A stretch of 23,791 nucleotides of DNA from Patescibacteria group bacterium (GTDB lineage Bacteria > Patescibacteriota > Patescibacteriia > 2-12-FULL-60-25). The DNA is taken from positions 1-23,791 of the forward strand of contig JAHIUG010000012.1 in the NCBI GenBank assembly GCA_018817245.1. The letters run 5' to 3'. Positions 7,853-14,773 of this stretch are shown piece by piece. The first letter of the stretch is position 1; each line of letters starts with the position of its first letter. Under the pieces are notes generated by a model. It saw nothing but the letters and a program-made list of their open reading frames with translations, did not search any database and was not told the origin of the DNA. The position numbers and the translations under genes were made by a program.

Positions 7853-9934
7853 ATGCCTCGAGAATATAGTTTAAAAGACACACGTAATTTTGGGATTATC
7901 GCTCATATCGACGCTGGGAAGACAACAGTTTCCGAGCGAGTTTTGTTTTACACCGGACGCAAGCACAAAATTGGCGAGGTGCATGAAGGAGAAGCGACCA
8001 TGGATTGGATGGCCCAGGAACGAGAGCGTGGTATTACAATTACATCAGCTGCAACAACTTGTTTTTGGAAGGGCAAACGGCTTAACTTGATTGATACCCC
8101 GGGGCATATTGACTTCACAATTGAGGTTCAGCGTTCATTACGCGTGTTGGATGGAGCTGTCACGGTTTTTGACGGCGTTGCAGGTGTAGAGCCTCAGTCT
8201 GAAACAGTTTGGCGTCAGGCAGATAAATATAGCGTTCCGCGAATTTGTTTTGTTAATAAACTTGACCGAACGGGTGCGGATTTTGATCATGATATTGAAT
8301 CCATTCGTACACGTTTGACTAAGCGTGCTTATCCAATACAGCTCCCTATCGGGACAGAATCAAATTTTATTGGGATTATCGATTTGATAACAATGAAAGC
8401 TGAGATGTATAGCGATGATTTGGGTCAGCAGATCGAGGAGACCGATATTCCGGCAGATATGATGGAGCGCGCCATAGCGGCACGAAATGAAATGCTTGAA
8501 GCTGTGGCCGAAACAGATGAAGGACTGATGAATAAATATTTGGCCGGCGAGGAGTTGGATGTTGAAGAAATCCGTACGGCAATTCGTAAGGCAGTTCTTC
8601 ATTTGGAGCTGTTTCCGGTTTTGTGTGGTTCAGCGCTCAAGAACAAAGGTGTTCAGTTTTTGCTTGACGCAGTTAATTATTTTCTTCCTTCTCCATTGGA
8701 TGTGCCACCGGTTACAGGATATCTTCCAGATGACCCTGAAAAAACAGAAGAGCGATTGGCTTCTGATGAAGAGCCGTTTTCCGCTTTAGCCTTTAAAGTT
8801 ATGGCTGATCCGTTTGTGGGCAAGTTGGTTTTTTTTCGCGCATACTCTGGAAGTTTAAAAGCCGGCTCATACGTTTTGAATACAGCTACTGGCGAAAGAG
8901 AACGCGTAGGGCGAATTGTTCGGATGCATTCAAATACGCGAGAGGAAGTTGATGAGGTTTTTTCCGGAGAAATCGCAGCGGCCGTTGGTCTTAAGGGCAC
9001 TTTTACCGGGCATACTTTGTGCGATGAAGATCATCCCCTGGTACTTGAAACTATCACTGCACCGGAGCCTGTAATTTCAGTTGCCATTGAACCTAAAACT
9101 AAGGTTGACCAGGAAAAAATGGGTGTTGCTTTGCAGAAGCTGGCAGAAGAAGATCCATCTTTCCGCGTGCGCACGGATGAAGAAACTTTGCAGACCATTA
9201 TTTCAGGAATGGGGGAGCTTCACCTTGATATTATTGTTGACCGAATGAAGCGTGAATTTAGCGTTGATGCCAATGTGGGTAAGCCGCAAGTAGCTTACAA
9301 AGAAACTTTGAAGAGCGCATCAGAAGCGCAGGGTAAATTTATCCGACAGTCCGGTGGTCGTGGTCAATATGGTGATTGTTGGTTACGCTTAGAGCCGCAA
9401 GAGCGCGGTAAAGGATACGAGTTTGTAGACGCCATAAAAGGAGGAGTGATTCCAAGAGAATACATCCAACCAATTAATAAAGGAGTTCAAGATGCAATGT
9501 CTCGTGGTGTTTTGGCCGGATACACATTTATAGATGTTAAGGTTACTGTTTACGATGGCTCGTTCCACGAGGTAGACTCTTCTGAAGCGGCGTTTAAGAT
9601 TGCCGCCTCAATGGCTTTTCAGCAAGCAGCCAAAAGAGGTGGAGTTGTTTTGCTCGAGCCAATCATGAAAGTGGAGGTTGTAACTCCGGAAGAATATATG
9701 GGAGATGTCATAGGCGATTTAAGCTCCAAGCGTGGGCAGGTTCAAGATATGACAGAACGTGCAGGGATAAAAGTAATCAACGCAACCGTGCCATTATCTG
9801 AAATGTTTGGTTATGCAACCACCCTGCGTTCAAATACACAGGGTCGCGCATCATATAACATGGAATTTTCACATTACGCGGAAACTCCTCAGAGCGTTGC
9901 AGCTGCGATTGTTGAGGAACGAGGAAAGAAATAA
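7853..9934 (+). CDS. fusA: Elongation factor G
   Basis: A 693-residue EF-G, the GTPase that drives tRNA–mRNA translocation on the ribosome. G1 is AHIDAGKTT (17-25), the switch I block is RGITITSAATT (59-69), G3 is DTPGH (81-85) and G4 is NKLD (135-138). Domains II-V follow at normal length, including the domain IV segment with GGRGQYGD and the domain V segment MGDVIGDLSSKRG. Nothing is truncated. The leader is A/T-rich (TATTATTTAATTT) without an SD. In the classical str operon tuf follows directly; here a 546-nt non-coding stretch and a small gene intervene. Confidence 0.98.
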   Translation: MPREYSLKDTRNFGIIAHIDAGKTTVSERVLFYTGRKHKIGEVHEGEATMDWMAQERERGITITSAATTCFWKGKRLNLIDTPGHIDFTIEVQRSLRVLDGAVTVFDGVAGVEPQSETVWRQADKYSVPRICFVNKLDRTGADFDHDIESIRTRLTKRAYPIQLPIGTESNFIGIIDLITMKAEMYSDDLGQQIEETDIPADMMERAIAARNEMLEAVAETDEGLMNKYLAGEELDVEEIRTAIRKAVLHLELFPVLCGSALKNKGVQFLLDAVNYFLPSPLDVPPVTGYLPDDPEKTEERLASDEEPFSALAFKVMADPFVGKLVFFRAYSGSLKAGSYVLNTATGERERVGRIVRMHSNTREEVDEVFSGEIAAAVGLKGTFTGHTLCDEDHPLVLETITAPEPVISVAIEPKTKVDQEKMGVALQKLAEEDPSFRVRTDEETLQTIISGMGELHLDIIVDRMKREFSVDANVGKPQVAYKETLKSASEAQGKFIRQSGGRGQYGDCWLRLEPQERGKGYEFVDAIKGGVIPREYIQPINKGVQDAMSRGVLAGYTFIDVKVTVYDGSFHEVDSSEAAFKIAASMAFQQAAKRGGVVLLEPIMKVEVVTPEEYMGDVIGDLSSKRGQVQDMTERAGIKVINATVPLSEMFGYATTLRSNTQGRASYNMEFSHYAETPQSVAAAIVEERGKK

Positions 9935-9938
9935 AAGG

Positions 9939-10010
9939 CCTGTCATCCCAGACTTGATCCGGGATCCATATCCGTCCTGTCATCCTCGCGAAGGCGGGGA
10001 TCCATATTCG
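9939..10010. repeat. Two tandem REP-like GTCATCC...GGATCC repeats
   Basis: Copy 1 (9939-9974) and copy 2 (9976-10010) both begin CCTGTCATCC and end GGGATCCATAT plus TCCG or TCG. Each is palindromic: copy 2 has ATCCTCGC–GAAG–GCGGGGAT. The translated form (DLIRDP, PREGGDP) is familiar from short spurious proteins in many bacterial genomes carrying this widespread intergenic repeat. They lie just after the fusA stop. Confidence 0.75.
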
Positions 10011-10021
10011 AACAAAGAAAG

Positions 10022-10048
10022 AGGAGCGGCCGCAATGGTCGCTCTTTT
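10022..10048 (+). terminator. Intrinsic terminator after fusA
   Basis: The stem GAGCGGCC (10024-10031) pairs with GGTCGCTC (10037-10044), with one G·U pair and loop GCAAT, followed by TTTT. An A-rich stretch precedes it. It is well placed to end the rpsL–rpsG–fusA transcript. Confidence 0.7.
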
Positions 10049-10108
10049 GGTATGAGAAATAACGAATTCACATTTCAAATTTACGTTTCCTATCAAATTC
10101 ATATTTCC

Positions 10109-10150
10109 AAAACCCAGAAAAACGGTCCTATCGGCAAAAAATCCTGGTTT
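10109..10150. repeat. TCCTATCGG hairpin family, copy 1
   Basis: Outer arms AAACCCAG and CTGGTTT pair with one bulge. A-rich sequence on both sides forms an internal loop, and the tip contains CGGTCCTATCGG. The apical motif TCCTATCGG is shared with copies at 10232-10267 and 23737-23777, whose outer stems differ in sequence. Confidence 0.55.
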
Positions 10151-10231
10151 GTAAATTAGTGAGAGAAAGCGAGTATTTATGAGGATTTTTGTGAAATTTT
10201 ATAAATTAGAAAAATAAGAAAAAAGTTAAAA

Positions 10232-10267
10232 CCCAGAAAAATGGTCCTATCGGACATTTTTTCTGGG
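10232..10267. repeat. TCCTATCGG hairpin family, copy 2
   Basis: CCCAGAAAAAT (10232-10242) pairs with ATTTTTTCTGGG (10256-10267) with a one-base bulge. Inside, GTCC and GGAC pair around a TATC loop. This is the most complete copy. It could act as a terminator-like or protein-binding hairpin, but no T-run follows its 3' end. Confidence 0.6.
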
Positions 10268-10305
10268 CGCGTGTTTAGGTTGGTGTCAAGGAAATTTGAA
10301 ATATA

Positions 10306-10336
10306 AAAACCGCCTCGTTTAGAATGGGGCGGTTTT
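10306..10336. terminator. Symmetrical terminator-like hairpin
   Basis: AAAACCGCCTC (10306-10316) pairs with GGGGCGGTTTT (10326-10336) with one T·G, loop GTTTAGAAT. The A-run on the left and T-run on the right would let it work in both directions. No gene lies immediately next to it, so it may be a second terminator after fusA. Confidence 0.6.
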
Positions 10337-10367
10337 AGATGGCCAGCATTCTTGTAAGAAGTACTCC

Positions 10368-10397
10368 TTGTCAACTCTACACCTTTGCTGTTAGATT
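10368..10397 (+). promoter_or_regulatory. Possible promoter of the acidic protein gene
   Basis: TTGTCA at 10368-10373 and TAGATT at 10392-10397 are 18 nt apart. The -10 is weak. It lies about 84 nt before the ATG at 10481 and downstream of two terminator-like hairpins, so a new promoter is expected here. Confidence 0.35.
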
Positions 10398-10402
10398 ACT
10401 AT

Positions 10403-10483
10403 TCACATAGCACATAACACGTAACACATAGCAAATTTTCAATATTAAACCCATGATATGTGATACGTGCTACGTGATCCATG
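10403..10483. repeat. CACATA/CACGTA-word palindrome overlapping a start codon
   Basis: The left arm (10403-10432, words CACATAGCACATAACACGTA) is an imperfect inverted copy of the right arm (10453-10483, words TATGTGATACGTGCTACGTG), matching at about three quarters of positions. The right arm ends in the ATG at 10481. In RNA this would form a long hairpin whose 3' side reaches the start codon. Confidence 0.55.
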
Positions 10484-10876
10484 AAATATATGTCATTGAA
10501 ACATGTTTTAAGAACAGCTAGAAGAAATGGGCTGCCGGTTATTATCACAGACGATGAGGGTCGTGAGCCAATGGTCATTTTGTCTCTTGATCAATTTGAG
10601 TCAATGTCAGGAGTTGAGTCTATGGAGCTTGAGGATTGGGATTATGAAATGGATGAACCGGAGGATATTGGAATGGAGGATGAATTTAACGAGACCCCAT
10701 ATGAATTTGCAAGGTCAGCCGATCCTTTGATTGAACTGGAAAAGTCATTGGTTCAAGAGCCAACTCCGTTGCCTCGAGTCCCGGATTTTGTTCAGGAGTC
10801 AAGCCCAAGCTTGAGTGATTTGTCTGATAGTCCAATGGAAGAAGGTTTTTATTTGGAGCCTTTGGAGGATAAATAA
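10481..10876 (+). CDS. Small acidic protein with Phd/YefM-like N-terminus
   Basis: A 131-residue protein. Residues 5-42 (SLKHVLRTARRNGLPVIITDDEGREPMVILSLDQFESM) have the pattern of the Phd/YefM antitoxin fold: a helix, then G-x-PV-I-I-T, then PMVILSLDQFE, matching the VxxSLEEY-type motif of that family. The remaining about 90 residues are acidic (WDYEMDEPEDIGMEDEF) and Pro/Ser-rich, probably disordered. No toxin gene adjoins it; the neighbours are fusA and tuf. It could be a solitary DNA-binding regulator of the translation genes or an unrelated acidic factor. The start is ATG 10481 or, nine bases later, ATG 10490, and the sequence does not decide. A stem-loop follows the stop. Confidence 0.75.
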   Translation: MKYMSLKHVLRTARRNGLPVIITDDEGREPMVILSLDQFESMSGVESMELEDWDYEMDEPEDIGMEDEFNETPYEFARSADPLIELEKSLVQEPTPLPRVPDFVQESSPSLSDLSDSPMEEGFYLEPLEDK

Positions 10877-10908
10877 CGGCAAATGGTTTGGATTTTAGTA
10901 AAAATAAG

Positions 10909-10932
10909 CCTCAATTAAGCAAATAATTGAGG
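10909..10932 (+). terminator. Perfect 9-bp stem-loop after the acidic protein gene
   Basis: CCTCAATTA (10909-10917) and TAATTGAGG (10924-10932) pair perfectly around AGCAAA. The T-run TTTTT comes 9 nt later, weak for an intrinsic terminator. It directly abuts the -35 of the tuf promoter, so an operator role is also possible. Confidence 0.45.
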
Positions 10933-10934
10933 TC

Positions 10935-10963
10935 TTGCGCCTTTTTAAAGCCTTTGGTATACT
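10935..10963 (+). promoter_or_regulatory. Promoter of tuf
   Basis: TTGCGC at 10935-10940 and TATACT at 10958-10963 are separated by exactly 17 nt. Initiation near 10970 gives a leader of about 53 nt. This is one of the best promoter matches in the window and gives tuf (and probably rpsJ) a transcript separate from fusA. Confidence 0.7.
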
Positions 10964-11022
10964 CCCACCGCTAAAAAAAGCCTTTAATTTAAGGAAATAA
11001 ATTTTTATTCTAATATACACAT

Positions 11023-12213
11023 ATGGCAGAAGTATTTGATCGATCAAAGCCTCACGTTAACGTCGGGACTATTGGTCACGTAGACCACGGTAAAACAACT
11101 CTAACAGCAGCAATACTTAAGGTTTTGATTGCACGTGGCATGAAAGCTCAGGATAAGGGCGTTGATGCTCTTGATAAGGCTCCTGAATCAAAGTCGCGTG
11201 GTATTACCATTGCCACCGCTCACTGTGAGTACGAGTCAGAAAAACGACACTACGCTCACGTGGACTGTCCTGGTCACGCTGACTATATTAAAAACATGAT
11301 CACAGGCGCCGCTCAGATGGACGGTGCAATTTTGGTTGTATCCGCAACTGATGGTCCTATGCCTCAGACCCGTGAGCACATCTTGCTCGCTCGTCAGGTA
11401 GGTGTGCCAGCTATGATCGTTTTTCTTAACAAGGTAGACATGGTGGATGATCCGGAACTCGTTGATCTTGTTGAGCAAGAAGTCCGTGATCTTTTGGATA
11501 AATATGAATTTGATGGTGAACACGTTCCTGTTATTCGTGGATCAGCCTTGAGAGCACTTGAAAATCCAACAGATGAAGCGGCAACTAAGCCAATTGTAGA
11601 TTTGGTAGCTGCCTTGGATGAGTTCATCCCAGATCCAGTGCGTGAAACAGACAAACCATTACTAATGCCAATCGAAGACGTTTTCTCAATTGAAGGTCGT
11701 GGGACTGTTGTGACTGGTCGTATTGAACGCGGATTGGTCAAAATTAACGAAGAAGTTGAAATTGTAGGTATCAGGGATACTCGTAAAACCGTGGTTACAG
11801 GAATTGAGATGTTCAATAAACAGCTTGATGAGGGACGAGCAGGCGATAATGCGGGCATTTTGCTTCGTGGTATTAAAAAGGAAGATGTTGAGCGAGGTAT
11901 GGTTTTGGCTAAGCCAGGATCAATCACTCCTCATACTGAGGTTGAAGCAGAGGTTTATGCCTTGACTAAGGAAGAGGGAGGTCGTCACAAGCCGTTTGTG
12001 TCAGGTTATAAACCACAGTTTTACATCCGTACAACTGACGTAACAGGTGAGGTCAAACTTGCAGAAGGCGTTGCTATGGTTAACCCGGGCGATACCGTTA
12101 ATGTAACCGTTACCCTTATTACTCCGGTCGCTATTGAAGAAAAAATGCGTTTCGCTATTCGCGAAGGTGGAAGAACCGTAGGCGCCGGTGTTGTAACCAA
12201 GATCATTAAATAA
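11023..12213 (+). CDS. tuf: Elongation factor Tu
   Basis: A 396-residue EF-Tu that carries aminoacyl-tRNA to the ribosomal A site as the GTP complex. G1 is GHVDHGKT (18-25), the switch I block RGITIATAHCEYE (59-71), G3 DCPGH (81-85) with the catalytic His85, and G4 NKVD (136-139). Domain II shows RGTVVTGRIERG and domain III YKPQFYIRTTDVTG. Small departures from the usual text are SKSRGITIATAH in place of EKARGITINTAH, and YK in place of YR before PQF. Length is normal. The leader is A/T-rich with no SD. rpsJ follows after 21 nt. Confidence 0.98.
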   Translation: MAEVFDRSKPHVNVGTIGHVDHGKTTLTAAILKVLIARGMKAQDKGVDALDKAPESKSRGITIATAHCEYESEKRHYAHVDCPGHADYIKNMITGAAQMDGAILVVSATDGPMPQTREHILLARQVGVPAMIVFLNKVDMVDDPELVDLVEQEVRDLLDKYEFDGEHVPVIRGSALRALENPTDEAATKPIVDLVAALDEFIPDPVRETDKPLLMPIEDVFSIEGRGTVVTGRIERGLVKINEEVEIVGIRDTRKTVVTGIEMFNKQLDEGRAGDNAGILLRGIKKEDVERGMVLAKPGSITPHTEVEAEVYALTKEEGGRHKPFVSGYKPQFYIRTTDVTGEVKLAEGVAMVNPGDTVNVTVTLITPVAIEEKMRFAIREGGRTVGAGVVTKIIK

Positions 12214-12234
12214 AAATAAGTAACTTGACCGACC

Positions 12235-12579
12235 ATGGCTGAAGCAAAGAAAAAGGCAGCAAATAAAGAAGCAGCCGTTTCACGCGTGCGAATTAAGATT
12301 CGCGCGTATGATCACAAGATAATAGATCAGTCCACTCGTACGATTATTGATACGGCTGAGCGTACTGGTGTAAAAGTGGTCGGTCCTGTACCGCTTCCAA
12401 CGGAAAAGAAAAAGTGGACGGTTAATCGATCAACATTTGTTCACAAAGATGCACGCGAACAGTTTGAAATGAGGATTCATAAAAGATTGGTTGATATTTT
12501 GGATCCAAACGCGAAGACTATCGAAGCACTAACCAGTTTGAATTTGCCAGCGGGTGTGGACGTGGAGATAAAAATGTAA
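12235..12579 (+). CDS. rpsJ: 30S ribosomal protein S10
   Basis: A 114-residue uS10. The core RVRIKIRAYDHKIIDQSTR begins at 17, followed by VVGPVPLPTEKKKWTVNRSTFVHKD and FEMRIHKRL. About 15 lysine/alanine-rich residues precede the core, compared with the 103-residue E. coli protein. S10 is a 30S head protein and also the NusE antitermination factor. It normally heads the S10 operon with rplC directly behind; here rplC is 454 nt away across a palindrome and a structured RNA. The 21-nt spacing from tuf suggests co-transcription from the tuf promoter. Confidence 0.97.
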   Translation: MAEAKKKAANKEAAVSRVRIKIRAYDHKIIDQSTRTIIDTAERTGVKVVGPVPLPTEKKKWTVNRSTFVHKDAREQFEMRIHKRLVDILDPNAKTIEALTSLNLPAGVDVEIKM

Positions 12580-12590
12580 AACGAAAATAT

Positions 12591-12679
12591 AATCCGAATG
12601 ACGAAGTCCGAATAACGAATGAATGAAGGGATTAAAAAACAACCAACATTCGACATTAGTCATTCAGTAATTCGTCATT
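12591..12679. repeat. CGAATGA palindromic repeat, copy A
   Basis: The left arm is CCGAATGACGAA–CCGAATAACGAATG, then a spacer with GAAGGGATTA and AACCAACATT, then the right arm CATTAGTCATTCAGTAATTCGTCATT. The arms are imperfect inverted copies. It aligns end to end with copy B at 14774-14867, including the spacer words, so both derive from one element. Confidence 0.75.
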
Positions 12680-12680
12680 T

Positions 12681-12895
12681 ATAGTTGTTCCCCTGTGGGA
12701 ATAGTTCCCAAGGAGTAAGTTGCTTCCCGATAATAATCGGGATAACAGAAGCCCGCGAAGCTCTGTGATGGCATAACCTCCCTGTAGAGAACTAGGACTG
12801 CAGCGTATAGAAAAATTATAACTGCCTTTGATCGCAGAGAGGCCAGAAGTGTGGTTGTGAGATTCGTCTCATAGCTGTACTTCTGGCTTTTACGT
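12681..12895 (+). ncRNA. Candidate structured RNA between rpsJ and rplC
   Basis: About 215 nt with no open frame but dense complementarity. TAGTTC (12702-12707) pairs with GAACTA (12789-12794), enclosing GGAG/CTCC (12712-12715 with 12778-12781) and GTT/AAC (12719-12721 with 12775-12777). Inside are two hairpins: TCCCGAT–AATA–ATCGGGA (12725-12742) and ACAGA(A)GC/GCTCTGT (12745-12766). CTGC/GCAG (12798 and 12834) follows. A 21-bp uninterrupted hairpin with TTCG loop (12842-12887) ends in TTTT. Six of its pairs are G·T on this strand and would be A·C on the other, which points to a + strand RNA. At the 5' end, GGGAA (12697-12701) can pair with TTCCC on either side, a possible switch. I recognise no Rfam class: it lacks the 6S, tmRNA, RNase P, SRP and T-box signatures I know. 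It could be an rplC leader/attenuator or an independent small RNA. Confidence 0.6.
12842..12891 (+). terminator. 21-bp hairpin plus T-run, possible attenuator/terminator
   Basis: GCCAGAAGT (12842-12850) pairs with ACTTCTGGC (12879-12887). The inner part continues paired without a break through several G·U wobbles to a TTCG tetraloop at 12863-12866, then TTTT. If it works as a terminator, transcription reaching rplC from rpsJ would be reduced or regulated here. Confidence 0.6.
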
Positions 12896-12911
12896 TATAA
12901 GGTCTACAAAA

Positions 12912-12940
12912 TTACCAATCTTAAACCAATATACTAATAT
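12912..12940 (+). promoter_or_regulatory. Possible promoter for the rplC–secY cluster
   Basis: TTACCA (12912-12917) and TAATAT (12935-12940) are 17 nt apart, 4 of 6 consensus matches each. An overlapping TATACT at 12930-12935 is a better -10 but lacks a -35. A promoter is expected after the preceding terminator-like hairpin. Confidence 0.35.
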
Positions 12941-12990
12941 CTGTTTATAAATCGTAATTTGTATTTTCGTATAAGATTCGTACTTTCGTA

Positions 12991-13036
12991 GGCCTTCTAG
13001 CAGGAGGTTCTTAGAAGCCACAATGTTACTCTTATG
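12991..13036 (+). promoter_or_regulatory. rplC leader: AGGAGG in a hairpin loop and a 4-codon upstream ORF
   Basis: GGC(C)TTCTA (12991-12999) pairs with TAGAAGCC (13012-13019), placing AGGAGG (13002-13007) in the 12-nt loop. Fifteen nt later ATG 13023 starts the four-codon frame MLLL, whose TGA (13035-13037) overlaps the rplC ATG at 13034. AGGAGG is 26 nt from the rplC start, too far for ordinary use, so coupling through the mini-ORF is possible. Confidence 0.5.
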
Positions 13037-13633
13037 AAATTCATTCTCGGTAAAAAACTTGAGATGTCACAGGTATTTCGTCCAGATGGGACGGTTGTTC
13101 CGGTTACCCTTGTAAAGGCTGGACCATGCGTAGTGACTCAGATCAAGGATGAAAAGAAAGACGGGTATAAAGCAGTCCAGATTGGATATTTAACCTGTAA
13201 GAAGCTAGCAAAACCAATAGCCGGTCATCTTAAAGATTTGGACAAGTTGAGAGAGCTGCGCGAATTTAGAGTTGATGATATTTCAGCTTTTAAGCGCGGT
13301 GATACATTCGAAGCCTCCAGCTTCGAAGTCGGGGATGTAATTCATGTAACAGGAACATCAAAAGGAAAGGGTTTTCAAGGCGTTGTTAAGAGACATGGTT
13401 TTCATGGTTCTCCGGCTTCACACGGACACAAGGATCAGCTTCGCATGCCCGGATCGATTGGTTGTACGGGTGCACAGCGTGTATTCCCAGGACGGCGTAT
13501 GGCCGGACGCATGGGTGGCGATCAGGTGACAGTAAAAAATCTTGAAGTAATTGAGGTTAATGATGGTGTTATCGCTATTAAAGGAGCGTTACCAGGAGCG
13601 AGAAATTCCATTGTTGAACTAAGAACAGCATAA
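13034..13633 (+). CDS. rplC: 50S ribosomal protein L3
   Basis: A 199-residue uL3 that starts MKFILGKKLEMSQVF as expected for the family, which fixes the start at 13034. The core blocks GTSKGKGFQGVVKRHGF (about 107-123) and the loop to the peptidyl-transferase centre (HGHKDQLRMPGSIGC, then GRRMAGRMGG) are intact. uL3 is an early assembly protein of the 50S subunit. It heads the rest of the S10/spc cluster and is followed by rplD after 6 nt. Its leader is unlike the others in the window, with a strong AGGAGG in a hairpin loop and an overlapping mini-ORF. Confidence 0.97.
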   Translation: MKFILGKKLEMSQVFRPDGTVVPVTLVKAGPCVVTQIKDEKKDGYKAVQIGYLTCKKLAKPIAGHLKDLDKLRELREFRVDDISAFKRGDTFEASSFEVGDVIHVTGTSKGKGFQGVVKRHGFHGSPASHGHKDQLRMPGSIGCTGAQRVFPGRRMAGRMGGDQVTVKNLEVIEVNDGVIAIKGALPGARNSIVELRTA

Positions 13634-13639
13634 AGAAAT

Positions 13640-14278
13640 ATGCCTAAAGCAAAAATCTACAACCAAGAAGGAGAAAATACCGGAGAGCTTGAATTAAAAG
13701 CCGAGATTTTTGGTGTAGAAATCAAGCCAGCTTTAGTTCACGAGGCGGTTATCGCGCAGCAGGCAAATGCACGTACAACATCAGGACATACCAAGACTCG
13801 CGGAGAGGTTCGTGGAGGTGGTAAAAAGCCATGGAAACAAAAAGGAACTGGACGTGCTCGTCATGGATCTATTCGTTCCCCAATTTGGGTAGGCGGCGGA
13901 ATAACTCACGGACCACGTAAAGAAAAGAATTTTTCTGTTAAGATAAATCGCAAAGCAAAGAAACAGGCTATGTTTATGGCTTTGTCGGATAAAGTAACAG
14001 ACGAAAAAATGTTAGTCTTGGAAAGACCTGATTTCAAGGAAGTGAAGACTAAGTTTGTGGCAGAAATGCTTAAAAAGTTACCGGTTGGTCGTCGAATATT
14101 GTTTGTTATTCCAAAATCCAATCCTTCTTTGTTGCGTATGGTTCGAAATATACCCAACGTTAGATTGGTTACTGTGAATACATTAAATCTGGTTGATGTG
14201 GTTAGTTTCCCAACAATTCTGTTTCAGAAAGATGCCGTGACAGAGTTTGAATCCATGCATCAAAAAGCAAAAAGTTAA
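13640..14278 (+). CDS. rplD: 50S ribosomal protein L4
   Basis: A 212-residue uL4. The exit-tunnel loop is visible as ARTTSGHTKTRGEVRGGGKKPWKQKGTGRARHGS (about 44-77). The globular part with VLERPDFKEVKTK and the C-terminal VVSFPTILFQKDAV match the family. In E. coli, L4 also represses its own operon by binding the S10 leader. No such leader is upstream of rpsJ here, but a structured RNA sits upstream of rplC. The rplD start is 6 nt after the rplC stop (GAAAT then ATG), without an SD. Confidence 0.97.
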   Translation: MPKAKIYNQEGENTGELELKAEIFGVEIKPALVHEAVIAQQANARTTSGHTKTRGEVRGGGKKPWKQKGTGRARHGSIRSPIWVGGGITHGPRKEKNFSVKINRKAKKQAMFMALSDKVTDEKMLVLERPDFKEVKTKFVAEMLKKLPVGRRILFVIPKSNPSLLRMVRNIPNVRLVTVNTLNLVDVVSFPTILFQKDAVTEFESMHQKAKS

Positions 14279-14282
14279 TTAT

Positions 14283-14762
14283 ATGGGTATTTTTGATAGA
14301 TTGAGACAAAAGAAAGCGGCTTTACCTAAAGCTGCAGAAGATGAATTTGGTTCTAAAAAGGAAATTGATAAAGTAGCTGATATCAAAAAGGCTGAAATAG
14401 AAAAGTTGGCGAAAAAGGGTTTGACCGAAAAAACAAAGGTTTTAGAAAAGCCCAAGGTTGCAGTTAATGGCCCTTCGGGTCAGGCCTATCGCATACTTTT
14501 AACGCCTCATGTTAGTGAGAAAGCGGCTGAGCTGGCTTCAAAAGGAACGTACGTATTTGATGTACCAATTACAGTTAACAAAATTGAGATTCAAAAAGCT
14601 GTTGAGTCGTTGTACAAAGTTGACGTGGATCAAGTGCGAACAGTTCGTGGGATTGGAAAGGTAGTTAGGTTTGGACGTACTCACGGTCAGCGAGCAAAAT
14701 GGAAGAAGGCACTAGTTACACTTAAGAAAGGTCAAAAGATAGATTTATACGAAGGAGTATAA
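14283..14762 (+). CDS. rplW: 50S ribosomal protein L23 with N-terminal extension
   Basis: A 159-residue uL23. The family core begins at about residue 68 (AYRILLTPHVSEKAAEL) and runs through NKIEIQKAVESLYKVDV and KWKKALVTLKKGQKIDLYEG. uL23 lies at the tunnel exit and docks trigger factor and SRP. The first about 65 residues are a lysine/glutamate-rich extension (MGIFDRLRQKKAALPKAAE), absent from E. coli L23. I start at ATG 14283, 4 nt after rplD. A TTG at 14247 would overlap rplD and add twelve unrelated residues. Confidence 0.95.
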   Translation: MGIFDRLRQKKAALPKAAEDEFGSKKEIDKVADIKKAEIEKLAKKGLTEKTKVLEKPKVAVNGPSGQAYRILLTPHVSEKAAELASKGTYVFDVPITVNKIEIQKAVESLYKVDVDQVRTVRGIGKVVRFGRTHGQRAKWKKALVTLKKGQKIDLYEGV

Positions 14763-14773
14763 GTATGAAATTG

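Larger units (their letters stand above)
9935..10480. other. 546-nt non-coding stretch between fusA and the acidic protein gene
   Basis: I see no convincing gene here. In order it holds two tandem REP-like repeats, an intrinsic terminator for fusA, two members of the TCCTATCGG hairpin family, a symmetrical terminator-like hairpin, a possible promoter and a palindrome that runs into the next start codon. Open frames of up to 82 codons exist on both strands, but they only translate the repeats and hairpins. Confidence 0.7.

Noticed and set aside
9807..10055. 82-codon + strand frame after fusA
   Set aside because: It overlaps the fusA end and then translates the REP-like repeats (DLIRDP, PREGGDP) and terminator; it is a repeat-derived spurious frame.
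10177..10374. 65-codon minus-strand frame
   Set aside because: It consists of the antisense of two hairpins and A/T-rich sequence, with no protein-like features.
12681..12895. tmRNA, RNase P, SRP RNA, 6S RNA or T-box in the rpsJ–rplC gap
   Set aside because: None of the conserved core motifs of these RNAs that I know could be found; only a chance CCGATAAT resembles 6S.
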